In this document: positions 36,241 to 45,309 of the stretch, piece by piece | Numbering within the stretch: position 1 is the first letter of the stretch | Layout of the letters: the number at the start of each line of letters is the position of its first letter | NCBI RefSeq assembly: GCF_020809045.1 | Contig: NZ_CP078079.1 | Span: 2,666,001 to 2,730,000, forward strand | Length of the DNA: 64,000 bases | Reading direction: 5' to 3' | From: Pseudarthrobacter sp. L1SW | Lineage (GTDB): Bacteria; Actinomycetota; Actinomycetes; Actinomycetales; Micrococcaceae | The notes under the pieces: model-generated | The model's database searches: none | Told to the model about the DNA's origin: nothing | Seen by the model: the letters and a program-made list of their open reading frames with translations, nothing else | Made by a program: the position numbers and the translations under genes

Positions 36241-36951
36241 ATGAGCACTTGGAACACCCTCCCCCGCGCGGCCTTCGACCTCGAAACCACAGGGCGCAAC
36301 TCCCGGGCTGCACGCATCGTCACGGCCTCTGTGACCGTGGTGGACCACAAGGGCGACGTCGTCAGGGAGCACGAGTGGCTGGCGGATCCTGGGGTGGAGA
36401 TACCCACTGAGGCCAGCGATGTGCATGGCATCACCACTGAACAGGCACAGCGTGATGGCAGGCCTGCCCACGAGGTGACGCGTGAGCTTGCGGCAGTGCT
36501 GCAGGGATTGTTCGACGACGGGACTCCAGTCATTGCCTTCAACGCCAGCTACGACTTCACGGTGCTCGCTGCCGAGTCTGCACGGTACGGGGTTCCGCAG
36601 CTGACCCGGTTCCCGGTCCTGGACCCGTACATCATGAACAAGCAGGTGGACCGCTACCGCAAGGGCAAACGGACCCTCACGGCGTTGTGCGAGGAGTACG
36701 GCGTGGTCCTGGACAACGCCCACACGTCGGCCGCTGATGCCCTCGCCACCTTAAAGGTCCTGGACGCCATGGCCGGCAAGTTCCCTAAACTCAGCATGCC
36801 GGCCAGCCAGTTGCACCAGCTCCAGGTTGACTGGGCAGTGAGCCAGGCAGCCGATTTCCAGGGCTACCTCCGCAAGACCAAACCCACCGCCGTCATTGAA
36901 GGTGACTGGCCTGTCCTCCCGCCGCAGGATGCCAGCACCGGGGGCTTCTAG
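36241..36951 (+). CDS. DEDD-type 3'-5' exonuclease (DnaQ-like)
   Basis: A 236-residue exonuclease-fold protein like the epsilon subunit of DNA polymerase III. The acidic motifs are present in order: FDLETTG (motif I), VIAFNASYDF (motif II) and NAHTSAADALAT (motif III, with the histidine of the DEDDh class). It is a stand-alone domain without a polymerase or helicase part, so it may act in repair or RNA/DNA trimming rather than as the replicative proofreader. Divergent from the alkyltransferase-like/adnAB operon, with only 63 bp between start codons. The role is inferred from family and context. Confidence 0.9.
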   Translation: MSTWNTLPRAAFDLETTGRNSRAARIVTASVTVVDHKGDVVREHEWLADPGVEIPTEASDVHGITTEQAQRDGRPAHEVTRELAAVLQGLFDDGTPVIAFNASYDFTVLAAESARYGVPQLTRFPVLDPYIMNKQVDRYRKGKRTLTALCEEYGVVLDNAHTSAADALATLKVLDAMAGKFPKLSMPASQLHQLQVDWAVSQAADFQGYLRKTKPTAVIEGDWPVLPPQDASTGGF

Positions 36952-37078
36952 CGGGGCGGTTCAGTTTCCCGAGGGAGATGTCGGTCACATCGCTTAATAA
37001 GCTGGCTGATTTTCAGCAGCCGTCATTCGGCTCATGGGCTGATCCTTCGTTCAACGGAGCACCTGAGGAACCCTTTCT
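36952..37078. other. Intergenic stretch after the exonuclease, no gene seen
   Basis: Together with the leader to 37273 this is a 322-bp gap. Weak hairpins of 5 bp (AGCCG/CGGCT near 37018-37032) are present, but nothing resembling a strong terminator or a reading frame with a ribosome binding site. Confidence 0.5.
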
Positions 37079-37093
37079 TCGAATCAGATTCGA
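37079..37093. promoter_or_regulatory. Perfect palindrome abutting the ABC-transporter promoter
   Basis: TCGAATC-A-GATTCGA is a 15-bp perfect inverted repeat ending immediately before the -35 hexamer at 37094. The position and symmetry suggest an operator for a dimeric regulator. No regulator gene is adjacent. Confidence 0.5.
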
Positions 37094-37121
37094 TTGACGC
37101 CCCAATGAGTTCCTTTATATT
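37094..37121 (+). promoter_or_regulatory. Promoter of the ABC-transporter operon
   Basis: TTGACG (37094-37099), 16 bases, TATATT (37116-37121) is the best housekeeping-type promoter match in the window. It leaves a leader of about 145 bases before the ATG at 37274. Confidence 0.75.
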
Positions 37122-37273
37122 CAGCGGCGGGCCTGAAAACACCGAAGTGAGACAATAAAGTTTTGCGGTCACCCCTGCCCCGCAGTGCTTGAACAGCATC
37201 GGGCAGGTGCCAGGCGCCACCAGCGCAGCCTTGCGGCCCGGTTGACTTATGACTCAATGAAAGCGACAGACTG

Positions 37274-38209
37274 ATGAAAATCAAAGCGATGAAGTGGCTG
37301 ACAACCGCTCCCGTGGCAATCGCCCTCGCGGTTTCCCTGGCAGCGTGCGGCTCAGGATCAGCCCAGCCGAGCGGCACCCCCACGGACGCCCTCGCCGGCA
37401 GCGACCAGCAGACGCTGGACAAGTACACCACCGCAGACGTCACCCCGATTGACCAGATCGACAAGACCAAGCTTGGACTGAACACCGAAGGCAAGCTTGA
37501 AGTGGGCACCCTGTCGGACGCCCCGCCGAACATCTTCATCGACCCCTCGGGCAAGTTCACCGGGTACGACAACGAACTGCTCCGCGCCATCGCCGGCAAG
37601 CTCGGCCTCGAGGTCGAGTTTGTTGCCACGGACTTCTCCGCCCTGCTTTCCCAGGTTTCCACCAAGCAGTTCGACGTCGGGTCCTCCTCCATCTCCACCA
37701 CGGACGCCCGCCGCCAGAACGTCGGCTTCACCAACGGCTACGACTTCGGCTTCATGGCCGTGGTTGCCAAGACCGACAGCGGCATCAAGGGGTTTGCCGA
37801 CCTCAAGGACGATCTCCGCATCGGCGTGGTCCAGGGCACCGTCCAGGACGACTACGTCACCAACACCCTGAAGATGGAACCCATCCGATTCCCGGACTAC
37901 GCCACCGTTTACGCCAACGTGCGCAACGGCCAGGTTGACGCCTGGGTGGCTCCGTCGCAGCAGGCCACCGGCCAGGTGAAGGAAGGCGACGGCACCGCCA
38001 TCGTCGAATCCGTCGTCAACACGCAGAACTTCACTGCCTACGCCGTGGCCAAGGATAACCAGCCGCTGATCGACGCGCTGAACTCGGGCCTCGACGCTGT
38101 CATCGCCGACGGAACCTGGACCAAGCTGACCAAGGAATGGTACCCGGACCGCGAAATGCCAAGCGACTGGAAGCCGGGCAGCAAGGCCGCCACGGTTCCC
38201 CAGAGCTGA
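37274..38209 (+). CDS. Amino-acid ABC transporter substrate-binding lipoprotein
   Basis: A periplasmic-binding-protein family 3 lipoprotein that captures a polar amino acid or similar ligand outside the membrane. The signal peptide ends in the lipobox SLAAC, so Cys25 or so is lipidated. The domain begins at about residue 70 (KLEVGTLSDAPPNIFID) and includes GYDNELLRAIAGKLGLEVEF and DVGSSSISTTDARR. The 311 residues are normal. It is followed 16 bp later by the permease gene. The ligand cannot be read from the sequence. ATG at 37274 has a weak ribosome binding site. Confidence 0.92.
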   Translation: MKIKAMKWLTTAPVAIALAVSLAACGSGSAQPSGTPTDALAGSDQQTLDKYTTADVTPIDQIDKTKLGLNTEGKLEVGTLSDAPPNIFIDPSGKFTGYDNELLRAIAGKLGLEVEFVATDFSALLSQVSTKQFDVGSSSISTTDARRQNVGFTNGYDFGFMAVVAKTDSGIKGFADLKDDLRIGVVQGTVQDDYVTNTLKMEPIRFPDYATVYANVRNGQVDAWVAPSQQATGQVKEGDGTAIVESVVNTQNFTAYAVAKDNQPLIDALNSGLDAVIADGTWTKLTKEWYPDREMPSDWKPGSKAATVPQS

Positions 38210-38225
38210 TTGAGCCGGGACGTTT

Positions 38226-38990
38226 ATGGATCTCCTGGACCAGCTGGCTGACACCTTCTTCAACTGGGAGGAAATGGCCAAAGTCATTCCCGCCCTGTTC
38301 ATGGTGGGCTTGCCCAACACCCTGATATTGGCCGTGGCCTCCGGGATCCTCGGCTCCCTGCTGGGGCTGGGGCTCGCCATGATGGGGATTTCCCGCAACG
38401 CGGGTGCCCGTTGGGTGGCGCGCATCTACACCGATATTTTCCGTGGCCTCCCTGCCATCCTGGTGATCCTGGTCATCGGCATCGGGCTCAGTCCCATTGC
38501 CAGGGAAATCACCGGGTCCCGGAACCCGTACCCGCTGGGCATACTGGCCCTGACACTGATCGCGGCCGCCTACATCGGCGAGATTTTCCGCTCCGGTATC
38601 CAGAGCGTGGAGAAGGGCCAGCTGGAGGCCTCCCGGGCGCTTGGCTTCAGCTACGGCAGTTCCATGCGCCTGGTGGTGGTGCCCCAGGGCATCCGGCGGG
38701 TCCTTCCCGCCCTGGTGAACCAGTTCATCTCGCTGCTGAAGGATTCCTCGCTGGTGTTCATGCTCGGGCTCGCTGCCTCGGACCGGGAAATCTTCCGGAT
38801 CGGCAATGACGCCATGGCCAACACCGGCAACCTGTCTCCGCTGGTTGCCGCGGGTGTCCTGTACCTGATCCTGACCGTCCCGCTCACCCACTTCGTCAAC
38901 TTCATCGACCACCGGCTGCGTACCGGCAAGCCGGAAAAGAAGGAACCGGACGAGCTGGCAGCACCTATCGGCAAGGGGGCACAGGCATGA
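38226..38990 (+). CDS. Amino-acid ABC transporter permease
   Basis: A HisM/GlnP-type membrane subunit with about five spans. The EAA loop [25 protein letters not shown], which contacts the ATPase, is intact at about residues 135-160. The 254 residues are typical. Its stop overlaps the ATG of the ATPase gene (ATGA), giving coupling. Only one permease is encoded, so the transporter is probably a homodimer in the membrane. The C-terminal 25 residues are charged and cytoplasmic. Confidence 0.93.
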   Translation: MDLLDQLADTFFNWEEMAKVIPALFMVGLPNTLILAVASGILGSLLGLGLAMMGISRNAGARWVARIYTDIFRGLPAILVILVIGIGLSPIAREITGSRNPYPLGILALTLIAAAYIGEIFRSGIQSVEKGQLEASRALGFSYGSSMRLVVVPQGIRRVLPALVNQFISLLKDSSLVFMLGLAASDREIFRIGNDAMANTGNLSPLVAAGVLYLILTVPLTHFVNFIDHRLRTGKPEKKEPDELAAPIGKGAQA

Positions 38991-39724
38991 CGGAATTCGC
39001 ATCCGGGACCCTGACCGGCAAGAACCTGCACCTCTCCTTCGGGCACAACCACGTTCTCCGCGGCATTGACCTGCACGTGGAGAAGGGCACCACCGCTTCG
39101 GTGATCGGCCCTTCGGGTTCAGGTAAGTCCACCCTGCTGCGCGTTATGAACCGGCTGATTGAACCGGACCAGGGCGACATCCTCCTGGATGGCCGATCGG
39201 TCCTTAAGGACAACCCGGACGAGCTCCGGCAGCGGATCGGCATGGTATTCCAGCAGTTCAACCTGTTCCCGCACAAAACCGTGGTGGACAACGTGTCCCT
39301 GGCCCTGCGGAAACTGCGGAAGCTTTCCAAGGAGCAGGCGCGGGCCGAGGCCCTGGAGCAGCTGGAACTGGTGGGCCTGAAGCACAAGGCCGATGCCCGC
39401 CCGGCAAACCTTTCCGGCGGCCAGCAGCAGCGCGTGGCAATCGCCCGGGCACTGGCCATGAAGCCGGAGGTGATGTTCTTTGACGAGGCCACCTCCGCGC
39501 TGGACCCCGAGCTCGTCAAGGGAGTCCTGGCACTGATGACCGACCTCGCGAAGGGCGGCATGACCATGGTGGTGGTGACCCACGAGATGGGCTTCTCCCG
39601 CAATGTGTCGGACACCGTGACCTTCATGGATGCCGGAGTGGTTGTGGAGTCCGGCCCGCCGGAGCAGATCTTCACCGCACCCGCAACGGACCGGCTCAAG
39701 GGCTTCCTCTCGGACGTCCTGTAG
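38987..39724 (+). CDS. Amino-acid ABC transporter ATP-binding protein
   Basis: A GlnQ-type ATPase of 245 residues. Walker A is GPSGSGKST (about residues 41-49), the Q-loop is [11 protein letters not shown], the signature is LSGGQQQR, Walker B is [12 protein letters not shown], and the switch histidine is in VVVTHEMGF. It powers uptake by the preceding permease and binding protein. Start overlaps the permease stop by four bases. A strong terminator follows 24 bp after the stop. It completes a self-contained three-gene transporter. Confidence 0.95.
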   Translation: MTEFASGTLTGKNLHLSFGHNHVLRGIDLHVEKGTTASVIGPSGSGKSTLLRVMNRLIEPDQGDILLDGRSVLKDNPDELRQRIGMVFQQFNLFPHKTVVDNVSLALRKLRKLSKEQARAEALEQLELVGLKHKADARPANLSGGQQQRVAIARALAMKPEVMFFDEATSALDPELVKGVLALMTDLAKGGMTMVVVTHEMGFSRNVSDTVTFMDAGVVVESGPPEQIFTAPATDRLKGFLSDVL

Positions 39725-39747
39725 CCCGTCCCGAAGAGCGCATAAAG

Positions 39748-39784
39748 AAATCCCCGGCTGCAGCACGCAGCCGGGGATTTTTTT
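39748..39784. terminator. Bidirectional terminator between the ABC operon and hemL
   Basis: A 14-bp perfect stem (39748-39761 with 39767-39780) and 5-base loop are followed by a run of T on the plus strand. The minus strand also ends in a T-rich run, so it serves the converging hemL. Confidence 0.92.
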
Positions 39785-39840
39785 GCGGGGTGCCGCCTCG
39801 CGGCGGCTGGGGCGGACGACCCCGGGACCCGCCCCAGGCC

Positions 39841-41172
39841 CTAGCCTTGGGCCGCCGCGGCAGCCCTAGCCGCGGCCGGCAGTGCGTCATAGATCCGGTT
39901 CATGGCGGTGTCGTCATGCGCGGCGGACAGGAACCACGCCTCAAAGACGGACGGCGGCAGGTACACCCCGGATTCCAGCATCGAGTGGAAGAACGGGGCG
40001 TAGCGGAAGCTCTCCTGCGCCTGGGCGTCAGCGTAATTGTGGACGCCGTTGGCGGAAGTGCCGAAAGCCACGGAGAAGAGGTTGCCGGCAAACTGGATCG
40101 AGTGGTCAACCCCGGCGGCATCCAGGGCCCCGGACAAGGCGGAGGACAACTCCAGGGAGCGGACGTCGATAAAGGAGTACACATCCCGGGTGGCATGCGT
40201 CAGCGTGGCCACGCCGGCGGCCATCGCCACTGGGTTTCCGGACAGCGTGCCTGCCTGGTAGACGGGACCGGTGGGCGCGAGGTAGTCCATAACGTCGGCA
40301 CGTCCGCCGAGGGCCGCCGTCGGCATTCCCCCACCGATGACCTTGCCGAAGGTGAGCAGGTCCGGGGTCCACGGCTCGGCGGCGTCCGGCGCTCCGCCGG
40401 TCAGGCCCCAGTAGCCTGAGTAGCCGGTGCGGAAACCGGTGAGCACCTCGTCCACGATGAGCAGTGCACCGTGTTCGCGGGTGATGCGGGACAGGCCCAG
40501 GTTGAAGCCTTCCTCCGGCGTCACCACGCCCATGTTGGCCGGGGCTGCCTCGGTGATCACAGCAGCGATGCTGGGCCCGTGGGCGGCAAAGGCTTCCTTG
40601 ACGGCTGCGAGGTCGTTGTAGGGCAGCACCAGCGTTTCGGCGGCCGTGGCCTCGGTGACGCCGGCGGAACCCGGCAGGGCGAGGGTGGCCACGCCGGAAC
40701 CTGCGGCTGCAAGAAGTCCGTCCAGGTGGCCGTGGTAGCAGCCGGCGAACTTGATGATGAGGTTGCGGCCGGTGAAGCCGCGGGCCAGGCGCACGGCGGT
40801 CATGGTCGCTTCTGTTCCGGTGGACACCATCCGGACGCGTTCGACGGCGGGGACGCGTTCCTTGACGATTTCAGCGAGGTTGGCCTCGTCCGGGGTGGAC
40901 GCGCCGAAGGACAGGCCGCGGTCCACGGCTGCGTGGACGGCCTCCAGCACGGCGGGGTGGGCGTGGCCCAGCAGCGCCGGCCCCCAGGAGCAGACCAGGT
41001 CCACGTATTCCTTGCCGTCGGCGTCCGTGAGGTACGGACCCTTGGCCGAAACCATAAAGCGCGGTGTCCCGCCCACGGAACCGAAGGCACGGACCGGCGA
41101 GTTGACCCCGCCCGGCATCAGCTGGCGGGCACGGTCGAAGAGTTCCTCATTGCGAGGGGTGCTGGATGTCAT
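39841..41172 (-). CDS. hemL: Glutamate-1-semialdehyde 2,1-aminomutase
   Basis: A PLP enzyme that converts glutamate-1-semialdehyde to 5-aminolevulinate, the second step after HemA. The cofactor lysine is K277 in TFGKVIGGG, and the N-terminus [12 protein letters not shown] is a family signature. The 443 residues are normal. It is the last gene of the leftward heme cluster, 45 bp after the LLM flavin oxidoreductase gene. The C-terminus is a run of alanines (ARAAAAAQG) of no known meaning. Confidence 0.96.
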   Translation of the reverse strand: MTSSTPRNEELFDRARQLMPGGVNSPVRAFGSVGGTPRFMVSAKGPYLTDADGKEYVDLVCSWGPALLGHAHPAVLEAVHAAVDRGLSFGASTPDEANLAEIVKERVPAVERVRMVSTGTEATMTAVRLARGFTGRNLIIKFAGCYHGHLDGLLAAAGSGVATLALPGSAGVTEATAAETLVLPYNDLAAVKEAFAAHGPSIAAVITEAAPANMGVVTPEEGFNLGLSRITREHGALLIVDEVLTGFRTGYSGYWGLTGGAPDAAEPWTPDLLTFGKVIGGGMPTAALGGRADVMDYLAPTGPVYQAGTLSGNPVAMAAGVATLTHATRDVYSFIDVRSLELSSALSGALDAAGVDHSIQFAGNLFSVAFGTSANGVHNYADAQAQESFRYAPFFHSMLESGVYLPPSVFEAWFLSAAHDDTAMNRIYDALPAAARAAAAAQG

Positions 41173-41217
41173 GGTTCCTATTCTCTCAGTTAGCCGACGC
41201 TGTCTTCCGCCGGCGCG

Positions 41218-42303
41218 TCAGGTGCCGAGCAGTTCAGCCACCCGGGGCGCCACCGCCGTGCCCAGCAGCTCGATGGAGCGCATCATCGCCGAGTGCGGCA
41301 GCGGCCCGTTACTGTATTTGAGGTCAAAGCGGTCCACACCCAGGTTCTGCTTGAGCAGGACGATCTTGCGCGCCACCGTTTCCGGCGAGCCCACGTAGAG
41401 GGCACCTTCCGGGGCGCACAGTGCCTCGAACTCGCCCCGGCCGGCAGGTCCCCAGCCCCGTTCGGCACCGAGTTTGTTCCGCAGCTTCAGCCAGTGCGGA
41501 AAGAGTTCCTCCCGGGCCTGCTCGTCGGTCTCGGCCACGTGCCCGGGCGAGTGGGTTGCAATCTGCTGCATCGGGTGCCCGTACTTTGACATGGCCTCGC
41601 GGTACAGGTCCACCAGCGGCCGGAAGCCCCGCGGCTGCCCGCCGATGATCGCGAAAATGATGGGATAGCCGTACTGGGCGCACCTCAGCACCGATTCGGG
41701 CGTTCCGCCCACGCCAATCCAGGTGGGCAGCAGGTGGTGTTCCAGGGTCGGGTAGACGCTCAGTCCCGACAGCGCAGGCCTGGTCCGGCCTTCCCAGTGC
41801 ACCGGTTTCTGCGCCCGCACCTTGTCAAAAAGCTCGAGTTTTTCCTCGAACAGGACCTCGTAGTCCGCCAGGTCCAGCCCGAACAGCGGGAAGGACTCGA
41901 TGAAGGAGCCACGGCCAAGCATGACTTCCGCCCGGCCGTTGGAGATGGCGTCGACGGTGGAAAAGCGCTGGAACACGCGGATGGGGTCATCTGAACTCAG
42001 GACAGTGACCGCGGAGCCGAGCCGGATCTGGGATGTGCGGGCGGCTGCGGCGGCCAGGAAAACCTCCGGCGCGGACACCGCGTAGTCCTTGCGGTGGTGC
42101 TCCCCCACACCGAAGGCGTGGAGTCCGACGGCGTCAGCCAGCTCGGCCTGTTCCAGCAGCTGGCGCAGCACCTGGGCATGGGGCTGCGGGCTCCCGTCCG
42201 GATTCTCGCCGACGTCTCCGAAGGTGTTGAGGCCGAGCAGGATGCGGCCTGCACCCACGGGCGCCGTGGGACTTTCCGGCGGTGCAGGGGTTGCTTCGGT
42301 CAT
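41218..42303 (-). CDS. LLM-class (luciferase-like) flavin-dependent oxidoreductase
   Basis: A flavin monooxygenase-type TIM barrel of 361 residues. Typical family segments are [67 protein letters not shown] and [14 protein letters not shown]. The substrate is unknown. The gene overlaps hemB by four bases (its ATG lies within the hemB stop region), so it is translated with the heme genes. No heme-pathway step is assigned to this family, which makes its place here unexplained. Its neighbour downstream is hemL. Confidence 0.9.
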   Translation of the reverse strand: MTEATPAPPESPTAPVGAGRILLGLNTFGDVGENPDGSPQPHAQVLRQLLEQAELADAVGLHAFGVGEHHRKDYAVSAPEVFLAAAAARTSQIRLGSAVTVLSSDDPIRVFQRFSTVDAISNGRAEVMLGRGSFIESFPLFGLDLADYEVLFEEKLELFDKVRAQKPVHWEGRTRPALSGLSVYPTLEHHLLPTWIGVGGTPESVLRCAQYGYPIIFAIIGGQPRGFRPLVDLYREAMSKYGHPMQQIATHSPGHVAETDEQAREELFPHWLKLRNKLGAERGWGPAGRGEFEALCAPEGALYVGSPETVARKIVLLKQNLGVDRFDLKYSNGPLPHSAMMRSIELLGTAVAPRVAELLGT

Positions 42304-43283
42304 CGGGACTCCTTCAGCCAGCCGGCCAGTTCGGCGGCCCAGTAGGTCAGGACCATGTGGGCACCGGCGCGGCGGATGCCCAGCACCGATTCGGTGATGG
42401 CGGCCCGCCGGTCGATCCAGCCGTTGGCAGCCGCGGCTTCGATCATCGCGTACTCGCCGGAGATCTGGTAAGCGGCCACCGGCACCGAGGACATGGCGGC
42501 GACGTCGGCGACGATGTCCAGGTAGCTCATTGCAGGCTTCACCATCACGACGTCGGCCCCCTCGGCGAGGTCCAGTTCCACTTCGCGCAGGGCCTCGGTG
42601 CGGTTGCCGGCATCCATCTGGTAGGTCCGCCGGTCGCCCTTCAGCTGGGAATCAACGGCTTCACGGAACGGGCCGTAGAACGCTGAAGCGTACTTGGCTG
42701 CGTAGGCGATGACGGAGGTGTTGGTGTGCCCGGCTTCGTCAAGGGCGGAGCGGATCGCGGCAACCTGGCCGTCCATCATGCCGGAGGGGCCCAGCATGTG
42801 GGCACCGGCGTCCGCCTGGGCCACGGCCATCCGGGCGTAGATCTCCACCGTGCGGTCGTTGTCCACGTAGCCGTCGGCGTCGAGCACTCCGCAGTGCCCG
42901 TGGTCTGTGAACTCGTCCAGGCACACGTCGCTCATGACCACCAGGCTGTCGCCGACCTCTGCGCGCACGTCCCGGATGGCCTTGTTCAGCACCCCGTCCG
43001 GGTCAAGCGACGCCGTCCCCTCGGCGTCGCGGGTTTCCGGGATGCCGAAGAGCATGATCCCGCCAAGCCCCAGCTCAACGGCCTCTGCCGCGGCGCGTTT
43101 CAGGGTGTCGGTGGTGTGCTGGACAACTCCGGGCATGGAGGTGATGGGGTTGGGTTCGGCCAGGCCTTCGCGGATGAAGGCCGGAAGAATCAACTCGGCG
43201 GGCGCCAGGCGGGTTTCGGCGGTCAGCCGGCGCATGGCCGGTGTGGTGCGGAGGCGGCGGGGGCGGTCGCTGGGAAAAGTCAT
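42300..43283 (-). CDS. hemB: Porphobilinogen synthase (delta-aminolevulinate dehydratase)
   Basis: Condenses two 5-aminolevulinate molecules to porphobilinogen. The two Schiff-base lysines are K197 ([15 protein letters not shown]) and K249 ([10 protein letters not shown]). Metal-site residues C121 and C131 in [14 protein letters not shown] suggest a zinc-type site. The 327 residues are normal. Overlaps the LLM oxidoreductase by four bases at its 3' end and lies 63 bp after hemD. Two basic repeats ([12 protein letters not shown]) at the N-terminus are typical. Confidence 0.96.
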   Translation of the reverse strand: MTFPSDRPRRLRTTPAMRRLTAETRLAPAELILPAFIREGLAEPNPITSMPGVVQHTTDTLKRAAAEAVELGLGGIMLFGIPETRDAEGTASLDPDGVLNKAIRDVRAEVGDSLVVMSDVCLDEFTDHGHCGVLDADGYVDNDRTVEIYARMAVAQADAGAHMLGPSGMMDGQVAAIRSALDEAGHTNTSVIAYAAKYASAFYGPFREAVDSQLKGDRRTYQMDAGNRTEALREVELDLAEGADVVMVKPAMSYLDIVADVAAMSSVPVAAYQISGEYAMIEAAAANGWIDRRAAITESVLGIRRAGAHMVLTYWAAELAGWLKESR

Positions 43284-43346
43284 GATCCTGTCCTTTGCTT
43301 TTGGTTCAAGCGGTGGGTGGGTGTCCGGTGGCGGGCTTCCCCCGCA

Positions 43347-44276
43347 TCAGGGCGGCTGTCCGCCGGCGTCTTTATTTGCTTGGAGGGCTGCCGCGACGGC
43401 GGCAACAAGCCCTGCCGGCGTGGGCTGCGCCGCGATGGCAGCAACCGGCATGCCAAGCGCGGACGCCTGGTCCGCCGTCGGCCGTCCAATCGCCACGAAG
43501 CGGCAACCGCCCAGGGGAACCAACCCATGGAGGCGCCGAGCAGCGCTGGGTGAAGCGGCGATCACGGCGTCGATGCGTCCCGCGGCGAGTTCGGCGGCCG
43601 CAGTTGCCGGCGTCAGCAAGGCGAACGACGGCGGCTGCCCCTCCCCTGCCCTGTCCTCCGCCGGGATGGCGAGCCTCCGCTCCGCTGCCGCGGGATAGTC
43701 CACGGTGCGGTAGGCCGTGACAGCCGTGACGGTGCTGCCTGCCGCTGAGAGCCCCTCCGCCAGGCGCGGCGACGCGATGTCGGCCTGAGGCAGCAGGACC
43801 TTGCCGCCACCGCCTGGCCACACCGAGAGCAGCCCGGCGGCGGACTGCTCTTCCTCCGGCGCCAGGGCCACCGCGAGCCCGTGCTCTTCCAGGAGGCTGC
43901 GGGTCGCCGCGCCCACGGCTGCGATGCGGGTTGCGGGCGGGACCCAGGCCGCCAGCGCCAGGCCGCGTTCGCCGGCTTTGGCCGCGAGCACATGGACCGT
44001 GGTGGCGCTGCTGACCGCCAGCCAGTCGAAGGCCCCGGCAGCCAGGGCATCGCAGGCAACGTCAAGGGAATGCTGGTCCGGAGCCCGCTCAAAGTCGATC
44101 AAGGGCAGCAGCAGCGCGTCGGCTCCCGCGTCCCTCAGCGCCTCGACGAGAGGCAGCGAGCGCTCGGGGCTGCGGGTGATGAGCACCCGTGCGCCCGCCA
44201 GCGGCGCCGTGGGCGTCCCGGCGCCCTCCTGCGGAGCCCTGGCCGGCATGATCAGCTGCGCCCCGGCCGTGAACAC
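43347..44276 (-). CDS. hemD: Uroporphyrinogen-III synthase
   Basis: Closes hydroxymethylbilane to uroporphyrinogen III with inversion of ring D. HemD is poorly conserved, but the two-lobed fold is seen in LAGARVLITRSPERSLPLVEAL, ALLLPLIDFE, WLAVSSATTVHVL and the C-terminal FVAIGRPTADQASALG. Position directly after hemC, as is usual, supports the call. The GTG at 44276 gives 309 aa; an ATG at 44249 is an alternative. The C-terminal 15 residues are disordered. 34 bp separate it from hemC. Confidence 0.88.
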   Translation of the reverse strand: MFTAGAQLIMPARAPQEGAGTPTAPLAGARVLITRSPERSLPLVEALRDAGADALLLPLIDFERAPDQHSLDVACDALAAGAFDWLAVSSATTVHVLAAKAGERGLALAAWVPPATRIAAVGAATRSLLEEHGLAVALAPEEEQSAAGLLSVWPGGGGKVLLPQADIASPRLAEGLSAAGSTVTAVTAYRTVDYPAAAERRLAIPAEDRAGEGQPPSFALLTPATAAAELAAGRIDAVIAASPSAARRLHGLVPLGGCRFVAIGRPTADQASALGMPVAAIAAQPTPAGLVAAVAAALQANKDAGGQPP

Positions 44277-44310
44277 CGGGCGCAGACGGTAGGCAAGGGC
44301 ATGGCCGGGT

Positions 44311-45309
44311 TCAGGAAGCCTGCAGGTCCGCTATGTCAGCGGCGCCTGCGGCCAGGAGTACTTCGGCGAGTTCGATGCCGAGCAAGGTGGCACCCACCTC
44401 TGTCAGGCCGTCGGTGGCGCGCTTGTCCCGGACGGAGGCGGTGCCGTCCACAGCGCAGACCACCGCTTCCAGGTGGAGCAGGCTCCCTTTGCGGTAGGCG
44501 TAGGCGCCGACGGGCGCCGCGCAGCCGGCTTCGAGCCTCGCGAGCAGGGCCCGTTCAGCGGTGACGGCCAGCCTGGTGTCCGGATCATCCAGTGCAGCCA
44601 GGGCCTGCGCCAGGACTTCCTTCGAACCTTCCGTAGAGCCGGGCCTCGGCGGAGCGTCGGCGGTACGGCACTCGATGGCAAGCGAGCCCTGGCCTGCGGC
44701 GGGCAGCATAACGTCCGTCTCGAGGAACTCGCTCACCGTATCAAGCCGGCTGATGCGTTCCAGGCCTGCGGCGGCGAGAACCACGGCATCCAGGTCGCAG
44801 GACTTGCCGGGAACCACGTCGCTGACGGTGTTGCCCGGCAACCCGGGAACGCGGCCCAGGCGGGTGTCCACGTTGCCGCGGATGTCCACGATCTCCAGGT
44901 CCGGACGGGCGGTGCGGAGCTGGGCTGCGCGCCGGGGTGATCCGGTGCCCACCGTGGCGCCGGCGGGAAGGTCGGCAAGTTTCAGCCCGTCGCGGGCACA
45001 CAGGACATCGCGGACGTCAACGCGCCGCGGGGTGGCCGCGAGGCTCAGCCCCACCGCTGGCCCGGTGGGCAGGTCCTTGAGCGAGTGGATGGCGACGTCG
45101 CATTCGTTCCGCAGCAGCGCATCCCGCAGGGCCGCGACGAAGACGCCGGTGCCACCCATCTGCGAGAGCGAGCCGGTGAGGACGTCGCCGTCGGTCCGGA
45201 TGTGGACGAGTTCCACCGGAAAGCCTCCGACGGCGGCAAGCTGGTCCGCGGTCTGCTGCGTCTGGGTGAGCGCCAGCTTGCTGGCACGCGTGCCGATGCG
45301 GACCGTCAC
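44311..45309 (-). CDS. hemC: Hydroxymethylbilane synthase (porphobilinogen deaminase)
   Basis: Polymerises four porphobilinogens to hydroxymethylbilane. The dipyrromethane cofactor is attached at C263 (LEAGCAAPVGAY), and the catalytic aspartate is in HSLKDLPT (D79). The 332 residues are slightly longer than the family norm. Its GTG or ATG start overlaps the hemH stop by four bases, so it is coupled. It is followed by hemD, giving the usual C-D order. Confidence 0.96.
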   Translation of the reverse strand: MTVRIGTRASKLALTQTQQTADQLAAVGGFPVELVHIRTDGDVLTGSLSQMGGTGVFVAALRDALLRNECDVAIHSLKDLPTGPAVGLSLAATPRRVDVRDVLCARDGLKLADLPAGATVGTGSPRRAAQLRTARPDLEIVDIRGNVDTRLGRVPGLPGNTVSDVVPGKSCDLDAVVLAAAGLERISRLDTVSEFLETDVMLPAAGQGSLAIECRTADAPPRPGSTEGSKEVLAQALAALDDPDTRLAVTAERALLARLEAGCAAPVGAYAYRKGSLLHLEAVVCAVDGTASVRDKRATDGLTEVGATLLGIELAEVLLAAGAADIADLQAS

